In this document: piece after piece, positions 33,879 to 43,734 of the stretch
Layout: each line of letters opens with the position of its first letter
Numbering within the stretch: the stretch's first letter is position 1
Source: Microbispora corallina
GTDB taxonomy: Bacteria > Actinomycetota > Actinomycetes > Streptosporangiales > Streptosporangiaceae
Assembly: GCF_016863035.1 (NCBI RefSeq)
Contig: NZ_BOOC01000003.1
Span: 186,001 to 250,000, forward strand
Direction: 5' to 3'
DNA: 64,000 bases
Translations under genes and position numbers: made by a program
The notes under the pieces: generated by a model
The model's input: only the letters and a program-made list of their open reading frames with translations
What the model was told of the DNA's origin: nothing
The model's database searches: none

Positions 33879-36406
33879 AACGCCGGCTCCTCGCCGCCGG
33901 TGTCCCCGGCCGTGGCCATCCCCGCCGCCATGGCGTCGTCGTCCGGCTCGGCCGGGCCGGCGCCGAGGGCGCCGCCGATCGCGGCGACCGTGTGGACGAG
34001 GCGGACGCCCGAGCCGTCGCGCCGCCCCAGCTCCTCCGGCAGCGGCACCGGCTTGCCCGTGGACGTGACGGCCTTCTCGGGGGCCGGGCCCGCCCAGGCG
34101 AGCAGCAGCACGTCCTCGCCCTTGAGGAAGCGCTGGGCGCGCACGCCGCCCGTCGCCCGGCCCTTGGCCGGGAAGTCCGCGTAGTCGGAGACCTTGCCGG
34201 CGCCCATCTGCGTGCCCGGCAGGGCCGTCGAGGAGCCCGCGATCGTCACCACCCGGGCCTCCCGCGAGGGATCCACCACGCCGAACCAGACGACCCGCGC
34301 CGCGCCGTCGAGCCGCACGCCCGCCATGCCGCCCGCGGGCCGCCCCTGCGGCCGTACGGACGAGGCGGGGAAGCGCAGGAGCTGTGCGTCGGAGGTGATG
34401 AAGACCAGGTCGTGGTCGACGGAGGTCAGCTCCACCGCCCCGACCACCGTGTCGCCGTCGCGCAGGCCGACGACCTCGAACTCGTCGCGGTTCACGGGGT
34501 ATTCGGGGACGACGCGCTTGACCACGCCCTGCGCCGTCCCGAGGGCGATGCCCGGTCCGTCGGGGTCGAGCGAGCCGAGCCCGACGACCTTCTCGTCCGG
34601 CTCGATCGCCACGTACTCCGAGACGGGGTGGCCGCCCGCAAGGGACGGCGGGTTGGCCGAGGGCGGCAGCGCAGGCAGGTCGAGCACCGAGACGCGGATC
34701 ATCCGGCCCTTGGACGTGACCACGCCGACCTCGCCGCGGACGGTCGAGCGCACCACCGACACCAGCACGTCGTGGGCGGCCCGCTCGCCCTCGCCCGAGA
34801 TCGGCGAGGCGTCGGTCGTCCGGGCCAGCAGGCCGGTCGACGACAGCAGGACCAGGCAGGGGTCGTCGGCCACCTCCAGCGGCACCACGGCCGTCCGGGC
34901 CGCGTCGGACGACTCCAGCAGCACGGTGCGCCGGGGCGTGCCGTAGGTCTTGGCGACGTCGGCCAGCTCCGCCGACACCACGCCGCGGAGCCGCTCCTCC
35001 GAGGAGAGGATCCCGGTCAGCTCGGCGATGTCGGCCTGCAGCGACTCCTTCTCGCGGTCGAGCTCGAGCTTGTCGTACCGGGTGAGGCGGCGCAGCGGGG
35101 TGTCGAGGATGTAGCCGGCCTGGATCTCGCTCAGCTCGAAGGTCTCCATCAGGCGGGTCCGCGCCTGGCCCGAGTCGTCCGAGGAACGGATCACCTGGAT
35201 GACCTGGTCGATGTTGAGCAGCGCGACGATGAGGCCGTCGACGAGGTGGAGCCGCTCCTCGCGCTTGCGCAGCCGGTAGGCCGAGCGCCTGCGGACGACG
35301 TCGATCCGGTGGTCGACGTAGACCGTCAGCAGGTCGCGCAGGCCCAGTGTGCGCGGCTGGCCGTCGACCAGCGCCACGTTGTTGATGCCGAAGGTCTCCT
35401 CCATCGGGGTGAGCCGGTAGAGCTCCTCCAGCACGGCCTCCGGGTTGAAGCCGTTCTTGATCTCGATGACCAGCCGCAGGCCCTTGTGGCGGTCGGTCAG
35501 GTCCTTGAGGTCGGAGATGCCGGTCAGCTTCTTGGCGTTCACCAGCTCCTTGATCTTGGTGACCACGCGCTCGGGGCCGACGTTGAAGGGAAGCTCGGTG
35601 ACCACGATGCCCTTGCGGCGCGGCGTCACGTGCTCGATGGTGGCCTTGGCCCGCATGCGGAAGGTGCCGCGGCCGGTCTCGTACGCGTCGCGGACGCCGC
35701 CCAGGCCGATGATCGAGCCGCCGGTCGGCAGGTCGGGTCCGGGGACGAAGCGCATCAGCTCATCGAGCGTCGCGTCGGGCCGCTTGATGAGGTGGCGGGC
35801 CGCGGCGACGACCTCCGCGAGGTTGTGGGGGGCCATGTTGGTGGCCATGCCGACCGCGATCCCGGAGGCGCCGTTGACCAGCAGGTTGGGGAACGCCGAC
35901 GGCATGACCGACGGCTCGGTCTCCTGGCCGTCGTAGTTGGGCTTGAAGTCGACCGTCTCCTCGTCGATCGACTGCACCATGAGCATCGCGGCCGGGCCCA
36001 GGCGGGCCTCGGTGTACCGCATGGCCGCGGGGGAGTCGTCCGGCGAGCCGAAGTTGCCGTGCCCGTCGACCAGCGGCAGCCGCATGGAGAACGGCTGGGC
36101 CAGCCGCACGAGCGCGTCGTAGATCGCGGTGTCGCCGTGCGGGTGCAGCTTGCCCATGACGTCGCCGACGACGCGGGAGGACTTGACGTGCCCCCTGTCG
36201 GGACGCAGGCCCATCTCGCTCATCGAGTAGAGGATGCGTCGCTGGACGGGCTTGAGCCCGTCGCGGGCGTCGGGGAGCGCCCGCTGGTAGATCACCGAAT
36301 ACGCGTACTCGAGGTAGCTGGCGCGCATCTCCGCGGAGACGTCGATGTCGACGATCCGCTCCTCGAAGTCCTCGTCCGGCGGGGGTGTCGTCGTGCGTCG
36401 GGCCAT
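33875..36406 (-). CDS. parC: DNA topoisomerase IV subunit A
   Basis: The 843-residue breakage-reunion subunit has the catalytic Tyr131 in [11 protein letters not shown] and the quinolone-pocket region [12 protein letters not shown]. The C-terminal beta-propeller has the blade pattern of ParC/GyrA and no complete GyrA box. With ParE it separates linked chromosomes. The residue after HGD is Thr rather than the Ser of many ParC proteins. Start ATG 36406 matches the family N-terminus MARRTTTPP; no ribosome site precedes it, and ATG 36415 is an alternative. The C-terminus is acidic and Gly-rich. Confidence 0.93.
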   Translation of the reverse strand: MARRTTTPPPDEDFEERIVDIDVSAEMRASYLEYAYSVIYQRALPDARDGLKPVQRRILYSMSEMGLRPDRGHVKSSRVVGDVMGKLHPHGDTAIYDALVRLAQPFSMRLPLVDGHGNFGSPDDSPAAMRYTEARLGPAAMLMVQSIDEETVDFKPNYDGQETEPSVMPSAFPNLLVNGASGIAVGMATNMAPHNLAEVVAAARHLIKRPDATLDELMRFVPGPDLPTGGSIIGLGGVRDAYETGRGTFRMRAKATIEHVTPRRKGIVVTELPFNVGPERVVTKIKELVNAKKLTGISDLKDLTDRHKGLRLVIEIKNGFNPEAVLEELYRLTPMEETFGINNVALVDGQPRTLGLRDLLTVYVDHRIDVVRRRSAYRLRKREERLHLVDGLIVALLNIDQVIQVIRSSDDSGQARTRLMETFELSEIQAGYILDTPLRRLTRYDKLELDREKESLQADIAELTGILSSEERLRGVVSAELADVAKTYGTPRRTVLLESSDAARTAVVPLEVADDPCLVLLSSTGLLARTTDASPISGEGERAAHDVLVSVVRSTVRGEVGVVTSKGRMIRVSVLDLPALPPSANPPSLAGGHPVSEYVAIEPDEKVVGLGSLDPDGPGIALGTAQGVVKRVVPEYPVNRDEFEVVGLRDGDTVVGAVELTSVDHDLVFITSDAQLLRFPASSVRPQGRPAGGMAGVRLDGAARVVWFGVVDPSREARVVTIAGSSTALPGTQMGAGKVSDYADFPAKGRATGGVRAQRFLKGEDVLLLAWAGPAPEKAVTSTGKPVPLPEELGRRDGSGVRLVHTVAAIGGALGAGPAEPDDDAMAAGMATAGDTGGEEPAF

Positions 36407-36728
36407 ATCGAACATTGTGCCGATGAGTGGGCGTGGTCGCGACTCGCCCGTCATTACCGCCCGGTTTCACCGCCCTTGTCGTATGGCCTCCCGCTCCGCG
36501 CCGACGTCTCGCGACGCGCCGGGCCGGCGTGAATCTTTCATCGCCGCGCACGCCGGCGCCGGCCGTCGTCCCAGCGTGAGGGGCACGGCCGCGTCCGGGT
36601 CGGCGGCCCGGTCCGGTGAACCGGCGGGAAATCTTGACGCACTCCGCGCACGCACGCATAGTGAGGGCCGTCGCGGCGCCTCGTCATCCACGGGGGCCGC
36701 ATCCGCATCTCCTGGCCGGCCCGTGGGT

Positions 36729-36742
36729 TGTTAGCGCTAACA
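36729..36742. promoter_or_regulatory. LacI-family-like operator, 14-bp palindrome
   Basis: tgttagcgctaaca is a perfect palindrome of the form bound by LacI/GalR-family repressors (central CG, TTAGCGCTAA-like core). It lies more than 300 bp upstream of parC and downstream of the neighbouring GNAT gene, so no obvious target gene is in the usual position. It may be an orphan site left by a lost gene. Confidence 0.5.
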
Positions 36743-36815
36743 CCGCCCAGGCGTGAGCGCCACCTGACCGGGCGCTCACTTCGCGGACGCCTCCCTGACC
36801 GGGCGCCCGCAGCGG

Positions 36816-36845
36816 GAGCCGCCCCCGGACACCCGGGGGCGGCTC
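36816..36845 (-). terminator. Strong 13-bp-stem terminator hairpin
   Basis: gagccgcccccgg pairs without mismatch with ccgggggcggctc around acac. It starts 20 bp after the stop of the minus-strand GNAT gene and is the most stable hairpin seen in the window. Confidence 0.8.
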
Positions 36846-36864
36846 CTCGCCGTTCCACGGAAGG

Positions 36865-37440
36865 TCAGGCGCGCGGCCCGGCGCCGGGCCAGGGGCCGGG
36901 GGTCGCCCCCTCGTCCTCGTCGCCGGGGACGTTGAGCCTCTCGTCGTACACCCGGAAGCCCCTGGCCTTGTAGTTGGCGAGGGCGGCGGGGCCGTCGAGC
37001 GAACAGGTGTGGACGTGCACTCGGCGGGTGGGCTCCAGCGAGGACCAGCGCTCGGCCAGGTCCCAGGCGCGGGAGGCCCCCATATGAAGCAGGTGTCCGC
37101 CCAGCCCCCGCCCGATGGCGTACGGCAGCAGCCCGAAGCAGGTGATCTCGACCTCGCCCGGCCCGGTCGCGCCCAGTTCGACGAACCCGGCGGGCGTGCC
37201 GCGGACCCAGGCCACCCAGGTCTCCGTGCCGGCGCGGCCGAGCCAGTCCATCCACTCCCGCCAGGTCCAGGGGAGGCGGGTCGTCCACTGCCAGTCGCCG
37301 CCGACGGCCGTGTAGAGGAACCGGCTGAACTCGGGGCTGGGCACGCCGGCGCGGACGACCTCGGAAGGCTCGGCCGGGGGGCGGCCGGGCCGCAGGTCGT
37401 CGGGGCTCGTCTGTTCGAGATACCACGTGGTCACGTCCAT
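36865..37440 (-). CDS. GNAT-family N-acetyltransferase
   Basis: The 191-residue protein carries a single GNAT domain. Strand TWVAWVRGTPAGFVELGATG is followed by VEITCFGLLPYAIGRGLGGHL, whose GRGLGGHLL turn would bind the acetyl-CoA phosphate, and VHTCSLDGPAALANYKARGF near the end. The C-terminal 30 residues are acidic and disordered. The acceptor is unknown. I use ATG 37440, with in-frame TTG 37455 and ATG 37449 as alternatives, since no ribosome site decides. It is divergent from the RecQ helicase gene, with 71 bp between. Confidence 0.82.
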   Translation of the reverse strand: MDVTTWYLEQTSPDDLRPGRPPAEPSEVVRAGVPSPEFSRFLYTAVGGDWQWTTRLPWTWREWMDWLGRAGTETWVAWVRGTPAGFVELGATGPGEVEITCFGLLPYAIGRGLGGHLLHMGASRAWDLAERWSSLEPTRRVHVHTCSLDGPAALANYKARGFRVYDERLNVPGDEDEGATPGPWPGAGPRA

Positions 37441-37511
37441 AACGGACATATCCAACCACTCGTCCCGGCAGGGGGCGTGAACGGTCGGCGGGACCTGGTA
37501 CCAATGGGCGG

Positions 37512-39620
37512 GTGAGCGAAGAACAGACGCTGCGGGACGAGGCCGAGGCGCGGCTGCGGGCGCTCGCGGGCGAGGGCGCGCGGCTGCGCGACGACCAGTG
37601 GGCGGCGATCAGGGCCCTCGTGATGGACCGCCGCCGCGCGCTGGTGGTGCAGCGCACCGGCTGGGGCAAGTCGGCCGTCTACTTCATCGCGACGGCGCTG
37701 CTGCGGGAGCTGGGCGAGGGCCCGACCGTCATCGTCTCGCCGCTGCTCGCGCTCATGCGCAACCAGATCGCCGCCGCCGAGCGGGCCGGGATCCACGCCC
37801 AGACGATCAACTCGGCCAACCCCGAGGAGTGGGAGAAGATCTACGGCCAGGTCGCCGAGGGCACGGTCGACGTGCTGCTGGTGAGCCCGGAGCGGCTGAA
37901 CAACCCCGACTTCCGCGACCAGGTGCTGCCCGAGCTGGCCGAGAGCGCCGGCCTCCTGGTGATCGACGAGGCCCACTGCATCTCCGACTGGGGACACGAC
38001 TTCCGGCCCGACTACCGCCGGCTGCGCACGCTGCTGGCCGAGCTGCCGCCCGGCATCCCGGTGCTCGCGACGACGGCGACCGCCAACGCCCGGGTGACCC
38101 GCGACGTGGCCGAGCAGCTGGCCACCGTCCAGGAGTGGGACGAGCTCGCGGGCGGTGAGGTCCTCGTCCTGCGCGGGCCGCTGGAGCGCGACAGCCTCCA
38201 CCTGTCGGTCGTCCGGCACGCCTCCGCCGAGCAGCGGCTCGGCTGGCTGGCCGCGGCGCTGCGCGAGCTGCCGGGCTCGGGCATCGTCTACACGCTGACC
38301 GTGGCGGGAGCCCAGGAGATCGCCGCCTACCTGCGGGAGCAGGGCCACCCCGTGGCCGCCTACACCGGGCAGACCGAGCCGGCCGAGCGGCTCGCGGCGG
38401 AGGACGACCTGCTGAACAACCGGATCAAGGCCCTGGTGGCCACGTCGGCCCTCGGCATGGGGTTCGACAAGCCGGATCTCGGGTTCGTCGTGCACGTGGG
38501 CGCCCCCGCCTCGCCCGTCGCGTACTACCAGCAGGTCGGCCGGGCCGGGCGCGGCGTCGAGCGGGCCGAGGTGATCCTGCTTCCCGGCCCCGAGGACCGG
38601 GAGATCTGGGCCTACTTCGCCTCCCTCGCGTTTCCGCCCGAGCCCGTCGTACGGGCGACCCTGGAGGCCCTCGGACAGGAGGGCCTGCTGTCCACCGCCG
38701 CCCTGGAGACGCGGGTGGACCTCAGCCGCGGACGGCTGGAGATGATGCTCAAGGTCCTCGACGTGGACGGCGCGGTCCGCCGCGTGAAGGGCGGCTGGGA
38801 GGCGACCGGCGAGCCGTGGGCGTACGACGCCGAGCGGTACGCCCGGGTGGCCGCCGAACGGCGCGCCGAGCAGGAGGCCATGCTCGGGTACATCGCCACG
38901 ACCGGCTGCCGCGAGGAGTTCCTGCGCCGCCACCTGGACGACGACGCGGCGGCCCCCTGCGGCCGGTGTGACAACTGCACCGGCGTGCACCGCTCCCCGC
39001 AGGTGCCCGAGGAGGCTGTACGGGCCGCGCACGACCGGCTGGCCCGGCCCGGCGTGGACATCGAGCCCCGCCGCCAGTGGCCGACCGGCCTGCCCGACCT
39101 GAAGGGCCGGATCAAGCCGGAGCTGTGCGCGGAGACGGGCCGGGCGCTCGGCCGGCTCACCGACATCGGCTGGGGAACGCGCCTGCGCGACCTGCTGGCC
39201 GCGCCCGACGCGCCGGTGCCCGACGACGTGTTCGCGGCGGTGGTCGACGTGCTGAAGTCGTGGGACTGGGAGCGGCGCCCGGTCGGCGTGGTGACCGTGC
39301 CGTCGGCCACCCATCCCCTGCTGATCGGCTCACTGACCGAACGGCTGGCCCAGGTGGGCAGGCTGGAGCGGCTGGGCGAGCTGGGCTACCGGGCCGGAGC
39401 GCCCGCGCGGCGGCACAACAGCGCCCAGCGGGTGGCCGCGGTGCGGGCCACACTGGCCATGCCGCGGGAGGTGGCCGCCCGGATCGCCGCGGCCGGCGGG
39501 CCGGTGCTCCTGGTCGACGACCGCGTGGAGACCGGCTGGACCCTGGCCCTCGCCGCCGCCCAGATCCGCCACGCCGGCGCCCCCGCCGTCCTCCCGCTGA
39601 CCCTCGCCACCACCACCTGA
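37512..39620 (+). CDS. RecQ-family DNA helicase with phosphoribosyltransferase-like tail
   Basis: The 702-residue protein has an SF2 helicase core. It carries a Walker A variant TGWGKSAVYF, DEAH box VIDEAHCISDWGHDFRPDY, motif III TTATAN, and motif VI in YYQQVGRAGRGVERAE. A zinc-binding segment (CREEFLRRHLDD then CGRCDNC) and a winged-helix-like region follow. The last 100 residues include VLLVDDRVETGWTL (665-678), which matches the PRPP-binding loop of type I phosphoribosyltransferases. It unwinds DNA 3'-5' during repair and fork restart. GTG 37512 is the start; upstream spacing to a ribosome site is poor. The tail seems to be a known feature of an actinobacterial RecQ subgroup. Confidence 0.88.
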   Translation: MSEEQTLRDEAEARLRALAGEGARLRDDQWAAIRALVMDRRRALVVQRTGWGKSAVYFIATALLRELGEGPTVIVSPLLALMRNQIAAAERAGIHAQTINSANPEEWEKIYGQVAEGTVDVLLVSPERLNNPDFRDQVLPELAESAGLLVIDEAHCISDWGHDFRPDYRRLRTLLAELPPGIPVLATTATANARVTRDVAEQLATVQEWDELAGGEVLVLRGPLERDSLHLSVVRHASAEQRLGWLAAALRELPGSGIVYTLTVAGAQEIAAYLREQGHPVAAYTGQTEPAERLAAEDDLLNNRIKALVATSALGMGFDKPDLGFVVHVGAPASPVAYYQQVGRAGRGVERAEVILLPGPEDREIWAYFASLAFPPEPVVRATLEALGQEGLLSTAALETRVDLSRGRLEMMLKVLDVDGAVRRVKGGWEATGEPWAYDAERYARVAAERRAEQEAMLGYIATTGCREEFLRRHLDDDAAAPCGRCDNCTGVHRSPQVPEEAVRAAHDRLARPGVDIEPRRQWPTGLPDLKGRIKPELCAETGRALGRLTDIGWGTRLRDLLAAPDAPVPDDVFAAVVDVLKSWDWERRPVGVVTVPSATHPLLIGSLTERLAQVGRLERLGELGYRAGAPARRHNSAQRVAAVRATLAMPREVAARIAAAGGPVLLVDDRVETGWTLALAAAQIRHAGAPAVLPLTLATTT

Positions 39621-39851
39621 TCCGGCCCCTGGCCGCCGCCACCTGACCCGGGCCCCCGCGCGGTCCTCGCCGGCACCGGGGTCACGCCGGGCGCGGTCCT
39701 CGCAGGCGTGGGCGCGGAACGACCGCCGGCCCCTGGCGGCGCGGGGCTTCTGGCGGGGCGTGACGGCGGGAAGGGACGCCGGTGGCGGGCGCCCTCGCGA
39801 GACATGGACGCGGGACGGCGGGAGGCCCTCAGGGGGCCTGCCGTACGGGAT

Positions 39852-40745
39852 CTACAGGCGGGGACGGGCGCCCAGGTTGGAGATGCACTTGGCGGCGAGG
39901 GCGTTGCCCGCGGCCAGCGACTCGGACGGGGGCTTGCCCTCCAGCCACGAGGGGAGGAACCCGGCCGTGAACGCGTCGCCGGCGCCCGTGCCGTCGACCA
40001 CGCGGTCGACGATCTCGGCGGGGGCGCGGACGGGCTCGGCGCGGTTGTTGGTGTACCAGAGCGCGCCCTCTTTGTTGAGCTTGATCACGACCTGGGGGAA
40101 CCAGGCGGTGAGCACCTTCGCGGCGGCCGCGGGCTCCTCGCGCCCGGTCAGCACCTTGGCCTGGTCGGCGTTGGCGAACAGCAGCTTGGCGGCGTGGGTC
40201 CACTCGAGGAACGGCTCGGCGCCGGTGCGCTCCAGCGGCGCGGAGGAGGCGCAGTCGATCGAGATCGACATCCCGGCGCGGCGGGCGAGGTCGAGCGCGG
40301 CCAGCCCCGCGTCGCGCGACCCCTCGTTGATCAGCGTGTACCCGGACATGTGCAGGTGGCCGCCGGCGCTGAACAGGTCGCGCGGCAGGTCCTCGGGGGA
40401 GAGCGCGGCGTTGGCGCCGGGGTCGGACAGCATGGTCCGCTCGCCCTTGTGCGTGACGAGCACCACGCAGGTGCCGGTGGGCCGCTCGGGGTCCATCACG
40501 AGCCGGGCGTCGACGCCGTAGCCCATGAGCTCCATGTCGCGGTTGCGGCCGGTGATGTCGGCGCCGCGGCGGCCGATGAACGCCACCTCCGAGCCCTCCA
40601 CCGCCAGCCAGCTGGCGATGTTGGCGCCGGACCCGCCACCGTGCATGGTCACGACGGCCGGCGTGTCGCTCGCCCTCGCCAGAGGGAACCGGGCGCGGGC
40701 GACCGCGTCTGTCATGAGATCGCCCACCACGACGACCCGCGTCAT
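39852..40745 (-). CDS. PfkB-family carbohydrate/nucleoside kinase
   Basis: The 297-residue protein is a ribokinase-like kinase with the N-terminal GGGSGANIA substrate motif. The C-terminal signature VDGTGAGDAFTAGFL places the catalytic Asp in an anion hole. It phosphorylates a sugar or nucleoside hydroxyl with ATP; HGGGSGANIASWLA and the length resemble adenosine/ribokinase types, but the substrate is not certain. The start is ATG 40745, with aaggtgg upstream; the longer frame to 40898 has no family features. A 231-bp gap holding no gene separates its end from the recQ stop (39620). Confidence 0.87.
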   Translation of the reverse strand: MTRVVVVGDLMTDAVARARFPLARASDTPAVVTMHGGGSGANIASWLAVEGSEVAFIGRRGADITGRNRDMELMGYGVDARLVMDPERPTGTCVVLVTHKGERTMLSDPGANAALSPEDLPRDLFSAGGHLHMSGYTLINEGSRDAGLAALDLARRAGMSISIDCASSAPLERTGAEPFLEWTHAAKLLFANADQAKVLTGREEPAAAAKVLTAWFPQVVIKLNKEGALWYTNNRAEPVRAPAEIVDRVVDGTGAGDAFTAGFLPSWLEGKPPSESLAAGNALAAKCISNLGARPRL

Positions 40746-41045
40746 GATGTCACCACCTTGCCAACTGCTTGTGGAGGCGAGCCACGCCCATGGAGGGGCC
40801 GGGTCCTCTCCGTGCTCCGAGGCTGACGTCCAGAAACCTAACAGTTTCCGGGCATGTCGTGGGGCGGGGAGCAGACACCGGGGCATGTCGATGCACAAGC
40901 GTTGCCCAACTCACCCTGTCCGAGCTGCCCAATCCCGCCCAAGACGGTCCGACCGCCAGGAGTCAAGGGCGGACGAGATCGATGTCGATGCCGCGCCAAA
41001 AATCGGTCAATGCAGTGCAAGCCGGGCGGCGCTAGCCTCGGGAGG
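40746..41045. other. Divergent promoter region, 300 bp
   Basis: Both flanking genes start here and read outward. Positions 40840-40850 contain a taggtt element on the minus strand that could be the -10 of the PfkB gene. The motif gggcatgtcg occurs twice in direct orientation about 31 bp apart (near 40850 and 40881). The -10 for the acetyltransferase gene is at 41033-41038. No gene is evident. Confidence 0.5.
41033..41038 (+). promoter_or_regulatory. Putative -10 element of leaderless gene
   Basis: tagcct ends seven bases before GTG 41046, the spacing typical of actinomycete transcripts that start at the first base of the coding sequence. The gene has no well-spaced ribosome site. Confidence 0.5.
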
Positions 41046-43667
41046 GTGCACCCTCAGTACCCCGCTCACTGGGAGGCGGACGTCGTGCTGTCCGACGGCG
41101 GCACGGCACACCTGCGCCCGATCAGGCCGGAGGACGCCGGCCTGTTGCGGTCCTTCTACTCCCGCCTGTCCGAGCAGTCGATCTACTTCCGGTTCTTCGG
41201 GCCGCGCCCCCGGCTGACCGACCGGGACGTCGCCTGGTTCACCAACGTCGACTACAACGACCGGGTGGCCCTGATCGCCACGATCGGCGCCGAGATGGTG
41301 GCGGTGGTCCGGTACGACCGGGTGGAGCCGAAGGACCACGCCGAGGTCGCCTTTCTCGTGGAGGACGCGCACCAGGGCAGGGGCATGGCCTCGGTGCTGA
41401 TGGAGCACCTGCGGGCGGCCGCCCGCGAGCGGGGGATCAGGACGTTCATCGCCGACGTCCTCCCCGGCAACCACCGGATGACCGCGCTGTTCCGCCAGGC
41501 GGGCTACACGGCGCAGAGCCAGTTCGAGGACGGCGTCGTCCGCATGACGCTCGACCTGGCCAGCACGCCGACCGCGCAGGAGGTCAGGCTGGCCAGGGAG
41601 CACCGCGCGGAGGCGCGCTCGATCGCCCGCCTGCTCACGCCCGAGTCGGTCGCGGTGATCGGCGCGAGCCGCGAGCCGGGCGGGATCGGGCAGACCGTGC
41701 TGCGCAACCTCCTGGGGGCCGACTTCACCGGCCCGGTCTACCCCGTCCACCGGCACGTACGGGCCGTGGCCGGGGTCCGGGCGTACCGGAGCGTGTCGGC
41801 CATCGACGGCCACGTGGACCTCGCGGTGCTCGCCGTCCCGGCCGAGGGCGTGCTCGAACTCGTCGAGGAGTGCGCGGAGAAGGGCGTGAAGGGCCTGATC
41901 GTGGTCTCGTCGGGGTTCGGGGAGACCGGCCCGGAGGGGCGCGCCCGCCAGGACGAGCTGGTCCGCATCGCCCGCGCGTACGGCATGCGCGTCGTCGGCC
42001 CCAACTGTCTCGGGATCGCCAACACCGACCCCGCCGTACGGCTGAACGCCACGCTGGCGGCCACGCTGCCGGGCCGGGGCAGGGTCGGCTTCTTCAGCCA
42101 GTCGGGCGCGCTCGGCACCGCGCTGCTCCAGCGGGTGGCGCAGCGGGGGATGGGCATCTCGACGTTCGTCTCCGCGGGGAACCGGGCCGACGTGTCGGGC
42201 AACGACCTCCTCCAGTACTGGGAGGAGGACGCGGCGACCGACGTCGTCCTGCTCTATCTGGAGTCCCTCGGCAACCCGCGCAAGTTCACCCGGCTGGCCC
42301 GCCGGATCTCCCGCAAGAAGCCGGTCGTCGTCGTGAAGAGCCGGGGGGTGCCCGGCGGGCACGCCGCGCCCGTGCTCGGCCTGCCCGACACCGCGCTCGG
42401 GTCCCTGTTCGCCCAGGCCGGGGTGATCAGGGTGGACGACCTCACCCAGATGTTCGACGTGGCCCAGCTTCTGGCCCACCAGCCGCTGCCGGAGGGGCCC
42501 AGGGTCGGCCTGGTCAGCAACTCCGACGCCCTCGCGCTGCTCGCGGCCGAGGCCTGCGTGGGCGCCGGGCTGGAGCCGGTGCCGCCGGTGAACCTCGGCG
42601 CCCGGGCCGGCGCGGCCGAGTTCGGCACGGCGCTCGCGGGCGTCCTGCCGGACGTGGACGCCGCCGTCGTCGTCTACATGCCGCCTGTTCCTGGGCGGCC
42701 GGACGAGGTGGCGGCGGAGCTGCTCCGGGTGGCCCGGGAGTCGGGCAAGCCGGTGCTGGCGACCTTCCAGGGCGAGCTGGGCATGCCGGACGCCCTCCGA
42801 GTGGACTCCGGCGAGGGGTCCCCCGGCCGCGGCTCGATCCCGTCGTACCCGGCTCCGGAGGAGGCCGTGCGGGCGCTGGCCCACGCGGTCCGGTACGCCC
42901 GGTGGCGCGGCGAGCCCCCGGGCTCCGTCCCCCGGGTCGAGGGCGTCGACGCCGCCTCCGCCCGCCGGATCGTGACCGGCGCGCTGGCCGGGGGCGAGGG
43001 CGAGCGGGAGATCGACGCCGGGCCGCTGCTCGCCTGCTACGGCGTTGAGGTGTGGCCCGCGGAGGTCGTGCGGTCGCCGGAGGAGGCCGTCGAGGCGGCC
43101 GTACGGCTCGGCTGGCCCGTCGTGATCAGGTCCGCCGACCCCGAGGACACCCGCCGGGCCGGGACCGTCCGCCTCGGCCTCACCGAGCCGGCCGGGCTCC
43201 GGCAGGCGTACGCGGACCTGGCCGCCCTGCTCGGCCCCGGCACGACGCTCGCCGTGCAGCGGATGGCTCCGCAGCCGTCGGTCCCGACGGTCGTGGGCGT
43301 GGTGCAGGACCGGCACGTCGGCGGGGTCGTGTCGTTCGGGCTGGGGGAGGTCACCGCGCGGCTGCTCGGCGACCGGGCCCACCGCCTCGCGCCGCTCTCC
43401 GACGAGGACGCCGCCGGGCTCGTCCGGTCGGTCCGCGCCGCGCCGCTGCTGTTCGGGGAGTACGGCTACCCCCGGGCCGACGTGGCGGCACTGGAGGATC
43501 TGCTCGTCCGCGTGGGGCTGCTGGCCGACGCGTTCCCCGAGGTCGCCCGGCTGGATCTCGACCCGGTGCTCGCCGGTGAGAACGGCGTGGCCGTGCTGGG
43601 CGCCCGGGCCGTCCTGCGGGCCGCCGAGACCCTCCGCCCCGACGTCGGCCCGCGCCGGCTGGGCTGA
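41046..43667 (+). CDS. GNAT acetyltransferase fused to NDP-forming acyl-CoA synthetase-like module (Pat-like)
   Basis: The 873-residue protein has an N-terminal GNAT domain (about 15-170, HAEVAFLVEDAHQGRGMASVL with the QGRGMA acetyl-CoA turn). A CoA-binding and ligase module like ADP-forming acetyl-CoA synthetase follows (about 190-620, SVAVIGASREPGGIG and VVSSGFGETG), then an ATP-grasp-like end (about 650-860). Related Pat proteins acetylate lysines, for example on acetyl-CoA synthetase, and use the synthetase-like part as a sensor. The ligase active loop is altered (GGHAAPVLGLPDT where active enzymes have SHTG-type residues), so I expect regulation rather than acyl-CoA synthesis. GTG 41046 is probably leaderless. 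Confidence 0.86.
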   Translation: MHPQYPAHWEADVVLSDGGTAHLRPIRPEDAGLLRSFYSRLSEQSIYFRFFGPRPRLTDRDVAWFTNVDYNDRVALIATIGAEMVAVVRYDRVEPKDHAEVAFLVEDAHQGRGMASVLMEHLRAAARERGIRTFIADVLPGNHRMTALFRQAGYTAQSQFEDGVVRMTLDLASTPTAQEVRLAREHRAEARSIARLLTPESVAVIGASREPGGIGQTVLRNLLGADFTGPVYPVHRHVRAVAGVRAYRSVSAIDGHVDLAVLAVPAEGVLELVEECAEKGVKGLIVVSSGFGETGPEGRARQDELVRIARAYGMRVVGPNCLGIANTDPAVRLNATLAATLPGRGRVGFFSQSGALGTALLQRVAQRGMGISTFVSAGNRADVSGNDLLQYWEEDAATDVVLLYLESLGNPRKFTRLARRISRKKPVVVVKSRGVPGGHAAPVLGLPDTALGSLFAQAGVIRVDDLTQMFDVAQLLAHQPLPEGPRVGLVSNSDALALLAAEACVGAGLEPVPPVNLGARAGAAEFGTALAGVLPDVDAAVVVYMPPVPGRPDEVAAELLRVARESGKPVLATFQGELGMPDALRVDSGEGSPGRGSIPSYPAPEEAVRALAHAVRYARWRGEPPGSVPRVEGVDAASARRIVTGALAGGEGEREIDAGPLLACYGVEVWPAEVVRSPEEAVEAAVRLGWPVVIRSADPEDTRRAGTVRLGLTEPAGLRQAYADLAALLGPGTTLAVQRMAPQPSVPTVVGVVQDRHVGGVVSFGLGEVTARLLGDRAHRLAPLSDEDAAGLVRSVRAAPLLFGEYGYPRADVAALEDLLVRVGLLADAFPEVARLDLDPVLAGENGVAVLGARAVLRAAETLRPDVGPRRLG

Positions 43668-43734
43668 GACCCGGGCGGAAAACCCGTCACGCTCGGGTGT
43701 GAAACAGGTGTCCCTTACAGGGCAGGATGGACCC

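Larger units (their letters stand above)
36407..36864. other. Intergenic region, 458 bp, with operator-like palindrome and terminator
   Basis: Neither strand has a convincing gene here; the open frames lack ribosome sites and family features. It must carry the parC promoter in its left part. A LacI-type palindrome (36729-36742) and a strong hairpin (36816-36845) are listed separately. The remaining sequence is unremarkable, with two copies of ctgaccgggcgc (near 36769 and 36795). Confidence 0.6.

Noticed and set aside
36455-36740. Small genes between parC and the GNAT gene
   Set aside because: The open frames have no ribosome site and no family features and are out of keeping with neighbouring codon use.
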